Shown here in pieces: positions 24,739 through 34,054 of a stretch of 57,818 bases of DNA. The stretch is taken from assembly GCF_014698735.1 (NCBI RefSeq), contig NZ_JACJTQ010000036.1, forward strand, positions 1-57,818, given 5' to 3'. Source of the stretch: Anabaena catenula FACHB-362 (GTDB lineage Bacteria > Cyanobacteriota > Cyanobacteriia > Cyanobacteriales > Nostocaceae). The stretch's first letter is position 1; the number at the start of each line of letters is the position of its first letter. The position numbers were made by a program, and so were the translations under genes. Below the pieces are notes generated by a model. That model was given only the letters and a program-made list of their open reading frames with translations, searched no databases and was not told where the DNA came from.

Positions 24739-25350
24739 TTAGCTATCATTTTCCACAATTGCCCCAAGTAGAGATGCGATCGCTCTTTCAATCCGTTGCC
24801 ATCCGCTGGGTGAACTGAAATCAATTCCTAAAAATGTTTCGTTGACTTTGGTGCGGAGAACTAGATAAACAATTCCCGCAATCAAAACCGCACTGATAGC
24901 AGGGATATCTTGATCTGGGGGGAAGGAATACTTTTGCTGAAGAAATTCTAAACTCTCAGTCGCTACCTGATCTCGCACTGTTGCTAACTCCTGGGTTAAC
25001 TCATTACCTTCGAGTAATTCCCAGCGGACAATTTCTTGGGTGATGGGTCGTTCTTGCAAGTCGTTCAGGAAGCGCGTCAGCAACAACACCATCGAATTAG
25101 CCAGCGATTTATCATCAAAGACTGTTTCATCTGCAATTAATTCTGCAACTGTGATCCAGTAGTTGCCTTCCTTGCCAAAGGTGCGTAGCAACGACGGGAG
25201 ATTTTCAAAATAGCGATAAATCAAAACCTTATCAACACCTGCTTCACGTGCGATCGCATTCACCCCCAGTTGCTTAAAGCCTGATTCTGCCAAAAGTTTA
25301 CCAACTGCCGACAGAATTCGCGCTTTTGTCTCTTCTTTGTCTCGCGCCAT
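24739..25350 (-). CDS. TetR-family transcriptional regulator
   Basis: A 203-residue repressor with a typical N-terminal HTH (about residues 10-55; ILSAVGKLLAESGFKQLGVN and IAREAGVDKVLIYRYFEN) and a variable ligand-binding C-terminal domain. It is divergent from the thioesterase operon, and two palindromes lie in the 78-bp gap between them. It therefore probably represses itself and that operon. The ligand is unknown; the neighbour suggests an acyl-CoA or fatty-acid-like compound. Confidence 0.9.
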   Translation of the reverse strand: MARDKEETKARILSAVGKLLAESGFKQLGVNAIAREAGVDKVLIYRYFENLPSLLRTFGKEGNYWITVAELIADETVFDDKSLANSMVLLLTRFLNDLQERPITQEIVRWELLEGNELTQELATVRDQVATESLEFLQQKYSFPPDQDIPAISAVLIAGIVYLVLRTKVNETFLGIDFSSPSGWQRIERAIASLLGAIVENDS

Positions 25351-25369
25351 AAATCATTCTCATCTACTT

Positions 25370-25412
25370 GTCACCAACTGGTGACTATGATACTATGTCA
25401 CTGAGCGGTGAC
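25370..25412. promoter_or_regulatory. Twin palindromic operator between TetR and thioesterase genes
   Basis: GTCACC-AACT-GGTGAC (25370-25385, perfect arms) and GTCACT-GAGC-GGTGAC (25397-25412, one arm mismatch) are spaced 27 bp centre to centre. Between them lies TATGATACTAT, which can serve as a -10 region on either strand. Size and position suit two TetR dimers. Confidence 0.75.
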
Positions 25413-25428
25413 TTATAAGGGCTGAAAA

Positions 25429-25881
25429 ATGCAAAAAATTACCTTTGAGTTAGAAGTGTACTCTTTCCACATTGATTTTATTGGTCATGTCAATAACATT
25501 GTTTATATTCAGTGGCTGGAAATTGGTCGGACAAAACTACTGGAAGCCGTTGAGATGCCAACACATAAAATCTTTCAGCAAGGGTTTGCTCCGGTTTTAG
25601 TTCAAACCAACATCACCTACAAATCGCCACTCTATTTGGGCGAACGTGTACAAGCAGAAATGTGGATATCTGAACTCAAAAATGCCTCTGCTATTATGCA
25701 GTTTTGTTTCTATAACGAACAGAAAATATTAGCAGCAGAAGGATGGCAAAAAGGATTGTTTGTGGATAGACAAACAATGCGTCCCAGGCGGTTAAGTCCA
25801 GAGGAACGTTCTTTATTCTTACCTTATGTACATTCCCAGGTAGATGTTCAAGGCGCTAATTTACTGATTGGTGCGTCATAA
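25429..25881 (+). CDS. Acyl-CoA thioesterase, 4HBT hot-dog family
   Basis: A 150-residue single hot-dog protein. The motif YSFHIDFIGHVNNIVYIQWLE places the catalytic Asp16 and the G-H-V-N-N loop as in YbgC/4-hydroxybenzoyl-CoA thioesterases. It probably hydrolyses acyl-CoA or acyl-ACP; chain specificity is not visible. First gene of a three-gene unit, 4 bp before the next, and probably under TetR control through the twin operator. Confidence 0.85.
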   Translation: MQKITFELEVYSFHIDFIGHVNNIVYIQWLEIGRTKLLEAVEMPTHKIFQQGFAPVLVQTNITYKSPLYLGERVQAEMWISELKNASAIMQFCFYNEQKILAAEGWQKGLFVDRQTMRPRRLSPEERSLFLPYVHSQVDVQGANLLIGAS

Positions 25882-25885
25882 AAAG

Positions 25886-26314
25886 ATGATCATTCTTGTT
25901 TGGATATTGTTTGGTTTAGTAGGTGCAATTTCATTTATTACCCTCACTCGAATTCAGCCAAAACAAGAATCACAAATCCTTGCAATTGGGCTTGTTGTTG
26001 CTGCACTTATTTATATTGGCTTTGCGATTGGGGGCGGTGCTAACCAATTATGGATAGTAATCGAAGTTGCTGGTGTGGGAGTTTATGGACTACTTGCCGT
26101 ATTAGGACTGCGTTATTCAAACTGGTGGCTGATGTTAGGTTGGATGGCTCATCCACTCTGGGACATCGGGCTACATCTAGTGAATCAAGGTGCAGTATTT
26201 ACTCCAGCTTGGTATGTGGTTGTTTGTGTCAGCTTCGATTTACTTGTAGCAAGTTACATTACTGGTGTGCAGTTAAATCTATTCAATTTAAGAAAACCTG
26301 ATTATGAATCTTGA
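25886..26314 (+). CDS. Small integral membrane protein (possibly DUF6010 family)
   Basis: About 142 residues with four hydrophobic helices. A glycine-rich IGFAIGGGANQLW segment and WMAHPLWDIGLHL near residue 95 are distinctive and may hold functional His and Asp residues. I tentatively relate it to DUF6010. The ATG at 25886 lies 4 bp after the thioesterase stop; upstream TTG and GTG codons are alternatives. It overlaps the next gene by 11 bp. Confidence 0.65.
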   Translation: MIILVWILFGLVGAISFITLTRIQPKQESQILAIGLVVAALIYIGFAIGGGANQLWIVIEVAGVGVYGLLAVLGLRYSNWWLMLGWMAHPLWDIGLHLVNQGAVFTPAWYVVVCVSFDLLVASYITGVQLNLFNLRKPDYES

Positions 26315-26735
26315 ACTCAAACGTCAGAGATTATTGAAAATTCTGCTAATTGCCAGCATCATTTCTACAGGTATTCACTTCACTGATAATTATCTGTTCA
26401 TTAAGCAATATCCACAACCAGCCTGGATTACGGCTCCTTCAATTTATCAATCATGGCTCATTCTCACAGCCATAGGAATTACTGGCTATTGGTTGTATGA
26501 AAATCGAAAGTATTGGCTCTCTTATGCCTGTCTGTTGGTTTACTCATTTACAGGTTTAGCAAGCCCAGGACATTATCTTTATGGAACTATGTCGCAATTC
26601 TCAGCCAAGATGCATCTGTTTATTTGGACTGATGGGTTAACTGGTTTAGCAATATTAGGATTTATTTTCTGGTCAGCACTCATCTTCAAACAGTGGCGGC
26701 AAGAACCTAGCCCAACTGACAATATCCAATCTTAA
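26304..26735 (+). CDS. Small integral membrane protein, unknown function
   Basis: A 143-residue protein with about four transmembrane helices and a polar C-terminal tail. It contains His/Asp near the first helix (TGIHFTDNYLF) and H-L-F-I-W-T-D later, which could form a polar site in the membrane. I recognise no named family. It is the last gene of the thioesterase unit and overlaps the previous gene by 11 bp, suggesting coordinated translation. Confidence 0.65.
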   Translation: MNLELKRQRLLKILLIASIISTGIHFTDNYLFIKQYPQPAWITAPSIYQSWLILTAIGITGYWLYENRKYWLSYACLLVYSFTGLASPGHYLYGTMSQFSAKMHLFIWTDGLTGLAILGFIFWSALIFKQWRQEPSPTDNIQS

Positions 26736-26787
26736 ATAAATACTCTTAAAAATTACGAATTACTTAACAGCTTTGTAGTTAAAACAT

Positions 26788-26994
26788 TCATGTGTCGCCA
26801 TAATTGAGTTCCACCAGCCCAAGAGTGAGAGGAATGTGTTCATCCACAGCCAAAAAAGTTCTGCCAAAACCACCCTGTCCAATAGGATAAAGCGGGCGAT
26901 AACGCTCTTTAAGCAATAAAGGCTTACCACATTTAAGACAAAATTTAGCAGAATCTGGATTTTGTGGGTACAGACAAGCAGTACAGAAACTCAT
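26788..26994 (-). pseudogene. Truncated zinc-ribbon Ser/Thr protein kinase
   Basis: A 68-codon ORF starting with a CxxC...CxxC zinc ribbon (FCTACLYPQ, FCLKCGKPL) and continuing into a kinase glycine loop (IGQGGFGRTFLAVDEH). Full cyanobacterial kinases of this type run several hundred residues. Here similarity stops after DEHIP and the frame ends eleven codons later. The catalytic Lys, HRD and DFG motifs are absent. It is a remnant or gene fragment. Confidence 0.75.
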
Positions 26995-27186
26995 TACAAA
27001 GTGGAGATTTTCTAGGGATCTTTATACAAGTATTCCCAACTATTGCCACCTTTGTTGCCCAAAACAGAAGTTTACTGAATTTGAGATTTTAAATTTAAAC
27101 AGGTTTATCAGCGCAGCGTCACGTAAACAAACCCCCCAATTTCAACCGATAACACATCTAAAATCCAAAATCTGAACTTGTTTGAC

Positions 27187-27567
27187 TCATTGCTGTTCAG
27201 CTTTGTAAGTATAAAAGTTATCAAATGCACCTACACTCTCAAATTTGTAGTTAGGTAATAAATTATCAATTTTTATTTCAGTTCGATAGACACTAAAAAT
27301 CACATAATTCTGTCTGGCTGTAGTCGCAGCAATAATGTCTCGGATTTGGGGATTAGCCGAATCAACCAATTTATTGCAATTAAATTGGATGAGATTTTGC
27401 AAGAAATTCGGTGTTTTTTGGCAAACATCTGTTTTTAAGTACGTCGTCAAGCGTTGTACTGCATACTCTTCATATTCAGCCTGTTCAGGATTTGTATTCG
27501 CCATTGCCACTCCCAAAACGGCGATTCCTGCGGCTCCTACAGATGCAATCATAGTCCAGGCTTTCAT
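27187..27567 (-). CDS. DUF4359 family protein
   Basis: A 126-residue protein with an N-terminal hydrophobic signal or anchor (MIASVGAAGIAVLGVAMA), then NPEQAEYEEYAVQRLTTYLK, which fits the cyanobacterial DUF4359 family. Two cysteines (VCQKTP, FNCNKL) could form a disulfide. It is probably exported or membrane-anchored; the function is unknown. A 190-bp gap separates it from the kinase fragment. Confidence 0.75.
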   Translation of the reverse strand: MKAWTMIASVGAAGIAVLGVAMANTNPEQAEYEEYAVQRLTTYLKTDVCQKTPNFLQNLIQFNCNKLVDSANPQIRDIIAATTARQNYVIFSVYRTEIKIDNLLPNYKFESVGAFDNFYTYKAEQQ

Positions 27568-27679
27568 ATAGTTTCAATCTGATGTGATCCTTATATTGTC
27601 AAGACTACAAGTAAATTGAAAAAGTTCTGGAAAAATATTGATCATTTTGCCAAACTCGTGCTATATTCAGATAGTGAAT

Positions 27680-27753
27680 GGCGAGCGTAGCCAAGTGGTT
27701 AAGGCAGTGGTTTGTGGTACCACCATTCGTGGGTTCAAGTCCCATCGTTCGCC
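27680..27753 (+). tRNA. tRNA-His (GUG anticodon)
   Basis: The 7-bp acceptor stem GCGAGCG/CGTTCGC (one G-T pair) is preceded by G at position -1 and followed by discriminator C, both diagnostic of tRNA-His. The anticodon stem GTGGT/ACCAC encloses the loop TTGTGGT with GTG at 34-36. The T-arm contains GGGTTCAAGTCCC. CCA is not encoded. A T-rich run follows. Confidence 0.96.
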
Positions 27754-27918
27754 CTTTGATTTTAACAATTTCCATAGGTTTCATTGACCCCGCGATGATC
27801 AAGAAGTAAATTTTGTGGCTGCGTCTAAATTCCTGTGGCAAAACTTAATTACGTTGGCGTAGCCTGCGGTCGGCATTATTACGAATTAACCAGGACAGGT
27901 GCTACACCTGTCCTAGTA

Positions 27919-28476
27919 TTAAATTGTTAATTCCCACCAAGTTTTTTGACCAACTACACCATCTACCAATAAATTGCGTTGATTTTGAAAGGCTTTAATC
28001 GCTGTCTCTGTCAGGGGTCCAAAAATCCCATCGATGCGGATACCATAACCGTTGGAAACTAACAGCCGTTGTAAGATTCTCACGGACATACCGGAACTAC
28101 CAAAATACAAAATCGGCATGGCTTGCCGATTATAGGCTTGGTATCGTGATAACTTTACACTGTCCTTACCTATTGTGGAAATATCCTGGAACTCAGCTAC
28201 CTTTAAGGAATCTAGGGATAGGTGCTTTTGTCTAATTTGCTTTAGTATCTTTTCCCGTTTGAGTGCGAGTGTTGAGATTTTAGGTTTCTCCCTTTCATTT
28301 GTCTCGATGAATTCAGGTGGCGTGATTTGAGGAGTGGGAACTAACTGAGATAACTGACTATTTGCTGATTTGTGAACGCCATTTTCCAGATGAAATGGTC
28401 GCTGCTGCGGCAAAGGAGGTAAGGTTGGTTGTGTGGTGTTTAACACGCCTGTCATCAGCAGGCCAATTTCAGTCAT
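27919..28476 (-). CDS. Peptidoglycan-binding domain protein
   Basis: A 185-residue protein whose last 60 residues form a PG_binding_1 domain (VRILQRLLVSNGYGI, IDGIFGPLTETAIKAFQ, VDGVVGQKTWWEL). The N-terminal 120 residues are Pro/Gln-rich and polar, without a clear signal sequence. It probably binds cell-wall peptidoglycan or modulates a partner enzyme; no catalytic domain is present. It stands alone. Confidence 0.8.
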   Translation of the reverse strand: MTEIGLLMTGVLNTTQPTLPPLPQQRPFHLENGVHKSANSQLSQLVPTPQITPPEFIETNEREKPKISTLALKREKILKQIRQKHLSLDSLKVAEFQDISTIGKDSVKLSRYQAYNRQAMPILYFGSSGMSVRILQRLLVSNGYGIRIDGIFGPLTETAIKAFQNQRNLLVDGVVGQKTWWELTI

Positions 28477-29461
28477 TGTAGTTCATCTCATATCTTGCAC
28501 CTATAAGGATAAACCAGGAGTAGACAAACAAAGAGAGTGAAAGTATGACTCTAGATAAAGAGCCATAATTTACGCAGTAACAAGTTGCTTAAATCACAAA
28601 AATATAAATCATAAACCTTATGAAATATGGAGTCTCCGTTGATAATGACAAGCAGGTATTTGGTGAATGAGATATGTATTAGGTTTTATAGCAGTCAAAT
28701 TTCTTAGCTACATGGAAATACCTGTGTGTTCTACCTTAATAGATTTTAAATGGATAAATAGTGCTTGATTGAGTCATCATTCAGACATTTATTTTGTCAG
28801 GGAAAATAACATGGAGATTTTTCTAAACCTATATTTATTTTTGACCAACAAAGTTGCACTATAGGAATCCGATTTGATTTAGGAAATACAAGCCTAAATA
28901 ATACTAGTTTAGATTTGGGATGGTAAAAGACTGACTGCAAAGCTAATGCAGTTTTCCATCTATCGCCATCATTTTTCTTTCTTGGTAATACCATTTCCCG
29001 AAAAGCCCGAGCCAAATCATTGGTGTTTAATTTTTTCCTCCTGCCCTCGGCTGCCTATTTGTCTCAACCTTAGAGGATGTTTGTAAAGTCAAAATATATA
29101 CTTAAAACCTCTCTCCAAACCTCTCTCCTTGTAGGAGAGAGGCTTTAAAACCCCCATTCCAGCTAACAAAAGTTGTTCCGCTTCCCTCCCCTACACCTGT
29201 CAGCACGGACGGGGGGTTAGGTTCTGAGGCTTTTGGTGTTTCATTCAATACTTTTAAAACATCCTCTTAAGGTAAAACGCACAAATGTTGAACATTTAAC
29301 TGGGAGCATTATGGCGGGCAAGATGCCCGCACCACAAGAGTTTTTGATAATTGAGATCTGGTTTCAATCAAAAAACCTAGAGCCGAAATAGGATTATGCC
29401 CTCTAACTTCAGCTTTGGGTAATTAATGAATGAGTACAGGCGTAGCGGCTCGACCACTAAC
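28477..29461. other. 985-bp gap with MITE-like element and repeat debris
   Basis: No gene is supported. An ATAGGAATCCGATTTGATT block (about 28862-28880) matches, inverted, a block near 264-282. The ORF at 28797-29015 crosses this repeat and looks spurious. A 194-bp MITE-like element lies at 29073-29266, and a GCGGGCAAGATGCCCGC palindrome near 29313. The promoter of the peptidoglycan-binding gene must lie near 28480-28600. Confidence 0.6.
29073..29266. mobile_element. 194-bp MITE-like element
   Basis: The left end GAGGATGTTTGTAAAGT pairs with the right end (GAGGATGTTTTAAAAGT on the other strand). The element is flanked on both sides by TTA, a possible 3-bp duplication. The interior has a GC-richer CCTCTCTCCTTGTAGGAGAGAGG palindrome and no ORF. 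Confidence 0.7.
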
Positions 29462-30550
29462 CTAAACTGGATGGAAATAGAAGGCGAAACCCAAAACCGT
29501 ATAAGTGGCTAAAAGTAAAGTTCCTTCCAACCAATTAGACTTACCATCGGAACTAATGCTATTGGCAATTAACACCGATACGACCACTGCCACTAATTCA
29601 AAGGGATTGAAATCCAAATCCATCGGCTGACCCATGAAACGCCCAGCAATCACTAAAACAGGGGCGACAAATAGGGCAATCTGCATACTTGAGCCTACAG
29701 CTACAGATACGGAAAGATCCATTTTATTTTTCATCGCCACTGTCACGGCTGTAGCGTGTTCAGCAGCGTTACCGACGATGGGAAGCAAAATTACCCCTGT
29801 AAATAATGCTGTCAAACCTAACTTAGACGTGGCTACTTCTAAAGTGTCAACTAGCAATTCTGACTCTAAAGCTACTAGCAGGGTACATACTAGCAGTATG
29901 GCAGTCCAAAGCCAAAGATTTGGTTTTTCATGGGTAACTTCTGGTTCTGCTTGTTCTTCTTCTGTCTCTGCTACACCCACATCATATAAATAGGCGTGGG
30001 TTTTCATAGAAAATAGCAGGGTTAAGGCGTAAACCAGAATTAACACCACAGCAACGGCAAGGGAAAGATTTTGCACTGTTATTTCATTAATTCCCACTGA
30101 TGTGTAATTCATTGCCGTTGGTAATAGAATAGCAATTACCGCCAAGTTCATCGATGAAGCATTTACCCGCGCTACAACTGATTGGAATGTTTGTTCTTTA
30201 TAACGCAGTCCACCCAAAAGCATGGAAAAACCCATGACTAGGAGTAAGTTACTGATAATTGATCCCGTGATACTGGCTTTAACTACATCTATTAGCCCCG
30301 CATTCAGGGCAACTAATGCAATAATCAGTTCTGTAGCGTTGCCAAAGGTGGCGTTCAACAAACCCCCCAACGAAGGACCGACGACTACGGCAATTTCTTC
30401 TGTAGCTGTACCCATCCAAGCAGCTAGGGGAAGAATTGCTAGTCCAGCGGTGATAAAAACTATCAAGTCTCCCCATTCTAGAAAGTGAGCAGTTAAGGAA
30501 ATAGGGATAAAAACTAACAAGCCGAGAAAAATGATGTTTTTAGCTGACAT
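29462..30550 (-). CDS. cax: Calcium/proton exchanger (CaCA superfamily, CAX type)
   Basis: A 362-residue antiporter with about eleven membrane helices in two inverted halves joined by an acidic loop (EEEQAEPE, about residue 195). The paired alpha-repeat motifs GNATELIIAL and GNAAEHATAV carry the acidic residues that bind Ca2+. It exports Ca2+ from the cytosol in exchange for H+. Cyanobacterial homologues contribute to salt and alkaline tolerance. It is divergent from the GH57 gene across a 607-bp gap. Confidence 0.92.
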   Translation of the reverse strand: MSAKNIIFLGLLVFIPISLTAHFLEWGDLIVFITAGLAILPLAAWMGTATEEIAVVVGPSLGGLLNATFGNATELIIALVALNAGLIDVVKASITGSIISNLLLVMGFSMLLGGLRYKEQTFQSVVARVNASSMNLAVIAILLPTAMNYTSVGINEITVQNLSLAVAVVLILVYALTLLFSMKTHAYLYDVGVAETEEEQAEPEVTHEKPNLWLWTAILLVCTLLVALESELLVDTLEVATSKLGLTALFTGVILLPIVGNAAEHATAVTVAMKNKMDLSVSVAVGSSMQIALFVAPVLVIAGRFMGQPMDLDFNPFELVAVVVSVLIANSISSDGKSNWLEGTLLLATYTVLGFAFYFHPV

Positions 30551-31157
30551 TTGGCATCTCGAATTTTGAGTATCAGTTACAAATGCCTGTGAGGAATTGA
30601 AACAGCAATCTGTAACCAGACTCTAGAATACTCTCAACTGTCGGTGAAGCTATTCCCAAATTTTACTATTTTGATCATAATCAACTGATAGAGTTTGCTA
30701 GTCAGGTGAGGTACAAATTTATCCAGGTGCATCTGCGGTTAATTCTTTCTAGCTGTACCACAGAGGATGAGAGCATCGCCGATATATAAAATAAGATTGC
30801 GATTTAATTAGTTATTGCAATTTTTTGTTGCAAAAGTATGGATTCAAGCCTGGGTTTTATCGCAAAAATGAGTTTTAATAGGTTAAAATACCATTAATTT
30901 TATTGGCTGATTCAGGTTGCCAGTGATAAAATTCCTACTATGAGACTTTATTCCATAGTTGATGACTATTTGTCTGCGGGAAATGGCTGCGCGATAATGC
31001 AGATTTATCCGAAAATTTCAACTATTTTGGCAAAAATAACTATCTAGCCTGATTTCATAGCTGTTGTTCATACCGGATTTTGTGAAAAAACCACCGTAAA
31101 AAGCATACATAATAAGATTTTCGCCACATTTACCATTTTTTTTTGGATAAAAATATC
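30551..31157. other. Divergent promoter region between cax and the GH57 gene
   Basis: A 607-bp AT-rich gap that must carry promoters for both flanking genes. A repeat-like block near 30708-30765 (GAGGTACAAAT, CATCTGCG, AGCTGTACC) resembles 2772-2881. I see no additional gene, riboswitch or terminator. Confidence 0.55.
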
Positions 31158-33857
31158 ATGACTTCTGCTGCTGAACTGCCAGTTAGCTCTGGCTCAACAT
31201 CGACATTACACCAAGATTCCCAACAGATTGCTGATAATGATCCCCTGAAAAAGTCCCAGGGTGTGTATGTAACTGTTCATGGTCATTTTTACCAGCCACC
31301 ACGAGAAAACCCTTATTTAGATGCAATTGAACGCCAACCGAGTGCTACCCCTTTCCATGATTGGAATGAACGCATTCATTGGGAATGCTATCGCCCCAAC
31401 GCCTTTGCCAGAGTGCTAAATGACAGAAACGAGTTGGTGGGGATCGTCAATAATTATGAGTACATGAGCTTTAATATTGGTCCAACGCTGATGTCGTGGT
31501 TAGAACGCTACGATGTGGAAGTTTATCAGCGGATTTTGGAGGCTGATGTTAAGAGTAGTCAACGTCTGCATGGTCACGGCAATGCGATCGCGCAAGTATA
31601 TAATCACATCATCATGCCTTTGGCTAATGAACGGGATAAACATACCCAAATTCGCTGGGGTAAAGAAGACTTCAAATCCAGATTTGGTCGTGATCCCGAA
31701 GGAATATGGTTGGCGGAAACGGCTGTAGATTATGCCACCTTAGAAGCTTTAGTTGCCGAAGGAATTCGCTTTATTGTCTTAGCACCATCTCAAGCACAGC
31801 GTTGTCGTCCTCTGGCTAATGAAAATGATCCCCAGCATGAATGGTGCGAAGTCGGTGGTAGTCAGATTGATCCCACCCGTCCCTATCGTTGTTATTTAAA
31901 GCCTAGCCTCAGCATTGCATCTTCTCCGTTGAGTACAACTAAAGCAACTACCTCAGAACCTATAGAAGGCTTACCGTACATTGATATTTTCTTCTACGAT
32001 GGACCGATTTCACGGGATATGGGTTTTAGTGATGTGGTTTATAATTCCCATCACTTCGCAGGTAGGGTTGGTGCAGCAGTGCGCGGGGATCATCGTCAAT
32101 CCCAATTAATTTCTGTAGCCACAGATGGGGAAACCTTTGGACATCATAAAAAGGGAACTGAGAAAACTTTAGCCTATGCTTTTATTGGCGAGTTTCCCCG
32201 TCATGGTTGGACGGTAACAAACTTTGCTCATTATCTGAGTTTAAATCCTCCGACTTGGGAAGTGGAATTAAAGTCAATCACCGCCTGGAGTTGCGCCCAC
32301 GGTGTCGATAGATGGCAGGATGATTGTGGATGTGGTGGGGAAGGTGGTGTATGGCATCAAAAATGGCGACGGCCGTTGCGAGATGCCTTAAATTGGCTAC
32401 GAGATCAGTTAATTGAGGTGTTTGAAGAATATGGCGGGCAGTTATTTCGTGATCCCTGGTTAGCTAGGGATGAATATATTGAAGTGCTGCGCGATCGCTC
32501 TCCTGCCAATATTAGCCGTTTTCTTTCTCGTCATCAAACCCGGAAACTACAAGCAGCAGAACAAGTAGATGCTTTGCGTTTATTGGAAATGCAGCGTCAT
32601 GCTTTGCTGATGTTTACTAGTTGCGGTTGGTTTTTTGAAGAAATTTCTCGCCCGGAAGGAACACAGATTCTCCGTTATGCTGCCCGTGCTTTAGAATTAG
32701 CCGGAGATGTGGCAGGTGTGCAGTTAGAAAAAGGCTTCCTCAAACGTTTGGGTTTAGCCCCCAGCAATGTGGAACACTTTAAGCATGGTGGAGAAATTTA
32801 TCGTCAATTGGTGCTAACAGCCCAAATCGGTTTTAAGCAAGTTGCTGCCCATTACGCAATTACTTCCCTATTTAACAATCACAAAAATTCGTCGTTTCCA
32901 CAAGATCCAGATCAACATCCTCATACTCACCAAAAGCGTGTTTATTGTTATGCCGCTAATGAATTAGATTACCAAATGCAACGCATGGGATCGTTGACTA
33001 TGGCGGTAGGACATTTGAAATTGGTGTCAGAAATTACTTGGGAGAGTGAAAATTTAGTGTTTGCTGTTCTCCATTTGGGAGGCTGGGATTTTCATTGCTG
33101 TATTCAACAATTTACGGGCAGGCGTGACTACGGCCAATTGAAAGATAAGCTATTAGCATCACTAAAACAAGCGAGTGCGGCACACGCTATCTTGGTAATG
33201 ACGCAGCTATTTGGGGATGAAGCCTTTAGTTTGCAAAATTTATTTGCCGAAGAACGGCATAGAATTATGCGGCTATTAAGCCAGGAAACACTGACAAGAT
33301 TAGACCAGCTATATACCCAAGCATACCGAGAAAATTACGGTGTGATTATGGCATTTCACCGAGATGAGTTAGCAGTTCCCCAAGAATTGCAAGTTGCAGC
33401 GGAGATTGCTTTAGGTTATCGCTGTATGATGACATTGCGATCGCTAGAACAAGACATTAGCGAAGCGCAATTAAGCTGGAATCATATTGGAGAATTAGAA
33501 GCAATTGCTACTGAAGCTAAACATCTGCGTTGTCACCTGAATACTCCTGAAGGTAAGCAAATAATAGAACAGTTAATTGTGCGATCGCTGTGGCAAGTCT
33601 TACACGATGCTAATGGCGCATTTGAGACAGATATCCAACGTCTTGAAAAGTTGATAGATGTGGGGCATCAGCTAAATCTTGGCATTTCCTTAGAAAAATC
33701 CCAAGAACTCTACTTTAGCTGTTTACATAGTCAAATAATTCCCATGTGTCTCAGCAACTTTAACAATCAAGCAGAAACAGATCACTGTCGTCAACTACTG
33801 AAATTAGGGCAAAAATTAGCCGTTGATGTCAGCATGATTGAGAAAAAATTAGCCTAG
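31158..33857 (+). CDS. Glycoside hydrolase family 57 protein with DUF3536 domain
   Basis: A 899-residue protein. The N-terminal GH57 barrel (about 35-440) has VHGHFYQPPRENP, DWNERIHWECYRPN, the GIWLAETAVD segment with the likely nucleophile Glu, and DGETFGHH. The C-terminal half is DUF3536. GH57 enzymes act on alpha-glucans such as glycogen or maltooligosaccharides; the exact substrate of DUF3536 forms is not established. I use the ATG at 31158 (MTSAAELP); an in-frame TTG at 31143 is less likely. Confidence 0.9.
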   Translation: MTSAAELPVSSGSTSTLHQDSQQIADNDPLKKSQGVYVTVHGHFYQPPRENPYLDAIERQPSATPFHDWNERIHWECYRPNAFARVLNDRNELVGIVNNYEYMSFNIGPTLMSWLERYDVEVYQRILEADVKSSQRLHGHGNAIAQVYNHIIMPLANERDKHTQIRWGKEDFKSRFGRDPEGIWLAETAVDYATLEALVAEGIRFIVLAPSQAQRCRPLANENDPQHEWCEVGGSQIDPTRPYRCYLKPSLSIASSPLSTTKATTSEPIEGLPYIDIFFYDGPISRDMGFSDVVYNSHHFAGRVGAAVRGDHRQSQLISVATDGETFGHHKKGTEKTLAYAFIGEFPRHGWTVTNFAHYLSLNPPTWEVELKSITAWSCAHGVDRWQDDCGCGGEGGVWHQKWRRPLRDALNWLRDQLIEVFEEYGGQLFRDPWLARDEYIEVLRDRSPANISRFLSRHQTRKLQAAEQVDALRLLEMQRHALLMFTSCGWFFEEISRPEGTQILRYAARALELAGDVAGVQLEKGFLKRLGLAPSNVEHFKHGGEIYRQLVLTAQIGFKQVAAHYAITSLFNNHKNSSFPQDPDQHPHTHQKRVYCYAANELDYQMQRMGSLTMAVGHLKLVSEITWESENLVFAVLHLGGWDFHCCIQQFTGRRDYGQLKDKLLASLKQASAAHAILVMTQLFGDEAFSLQNLFAEERHRIMRLLSQETLTRLDQLYTQAYRENYGVIMAFHRDELAVPQELQVAAEIALGYRCMMTLRSLEQDISEAQLSWNHIGELEAIATEAKHLRCHLNTPEGKQIIEQLIVRSLWQVLHDANGAFETDIQRLEKLIDVGHQLNLGISLEKSQELYFSCLHSQIIPMCLSNFNNQAETDHCRQLLKLGQKLAVDVSMIEKKLA

Positions 33858-34024
33858 ATTTATTGGGTAGACTATTTCATTCTTTCAAAGTTTAGGCATT
33901 TAGTCCGCGCAGGAGGACTTTGTGTGTGTAGCCAAGCCACTGCGTTGGGCGGCTTTGCCGACTTAAAGCAAGTGGCGCGCGACTTCTAGTCGCCAGGGCT
34001 GGGAGAATAAAATAACTTTTGTCA

Positions 34025-34041
34025 GGTGGGCATTGCCCACC
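34025..34041. repeat. Palindrome GGTGGGCATTGCCCACC, copy 1
   Basis: A near-perfect 17-bp palindrome repeated exactly at 46618-46634. Both lie just past a gene's 3' end, so it may act as a weak transcription terminator or stabiliser. The preceding 160 bp (33890-34010) hold other short palindromic repeats, including AGTCCGCGCAGGAGGACT. Confidence 0.7.
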
Positions 34042-34054
34042 ATTTTACTGCGAT

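Noticed and set aside
27605-27841. 78-codon minus-strand ORF
   Set aside because: It runs antisense through the tRNA-His gene.
28797-29015. 72-codon minus-strand ORF
   Set aside because: It crosses a dispersed ATAGGAATCCGATTTGATT repeat and has no recognisable family or ribosome-binding site.
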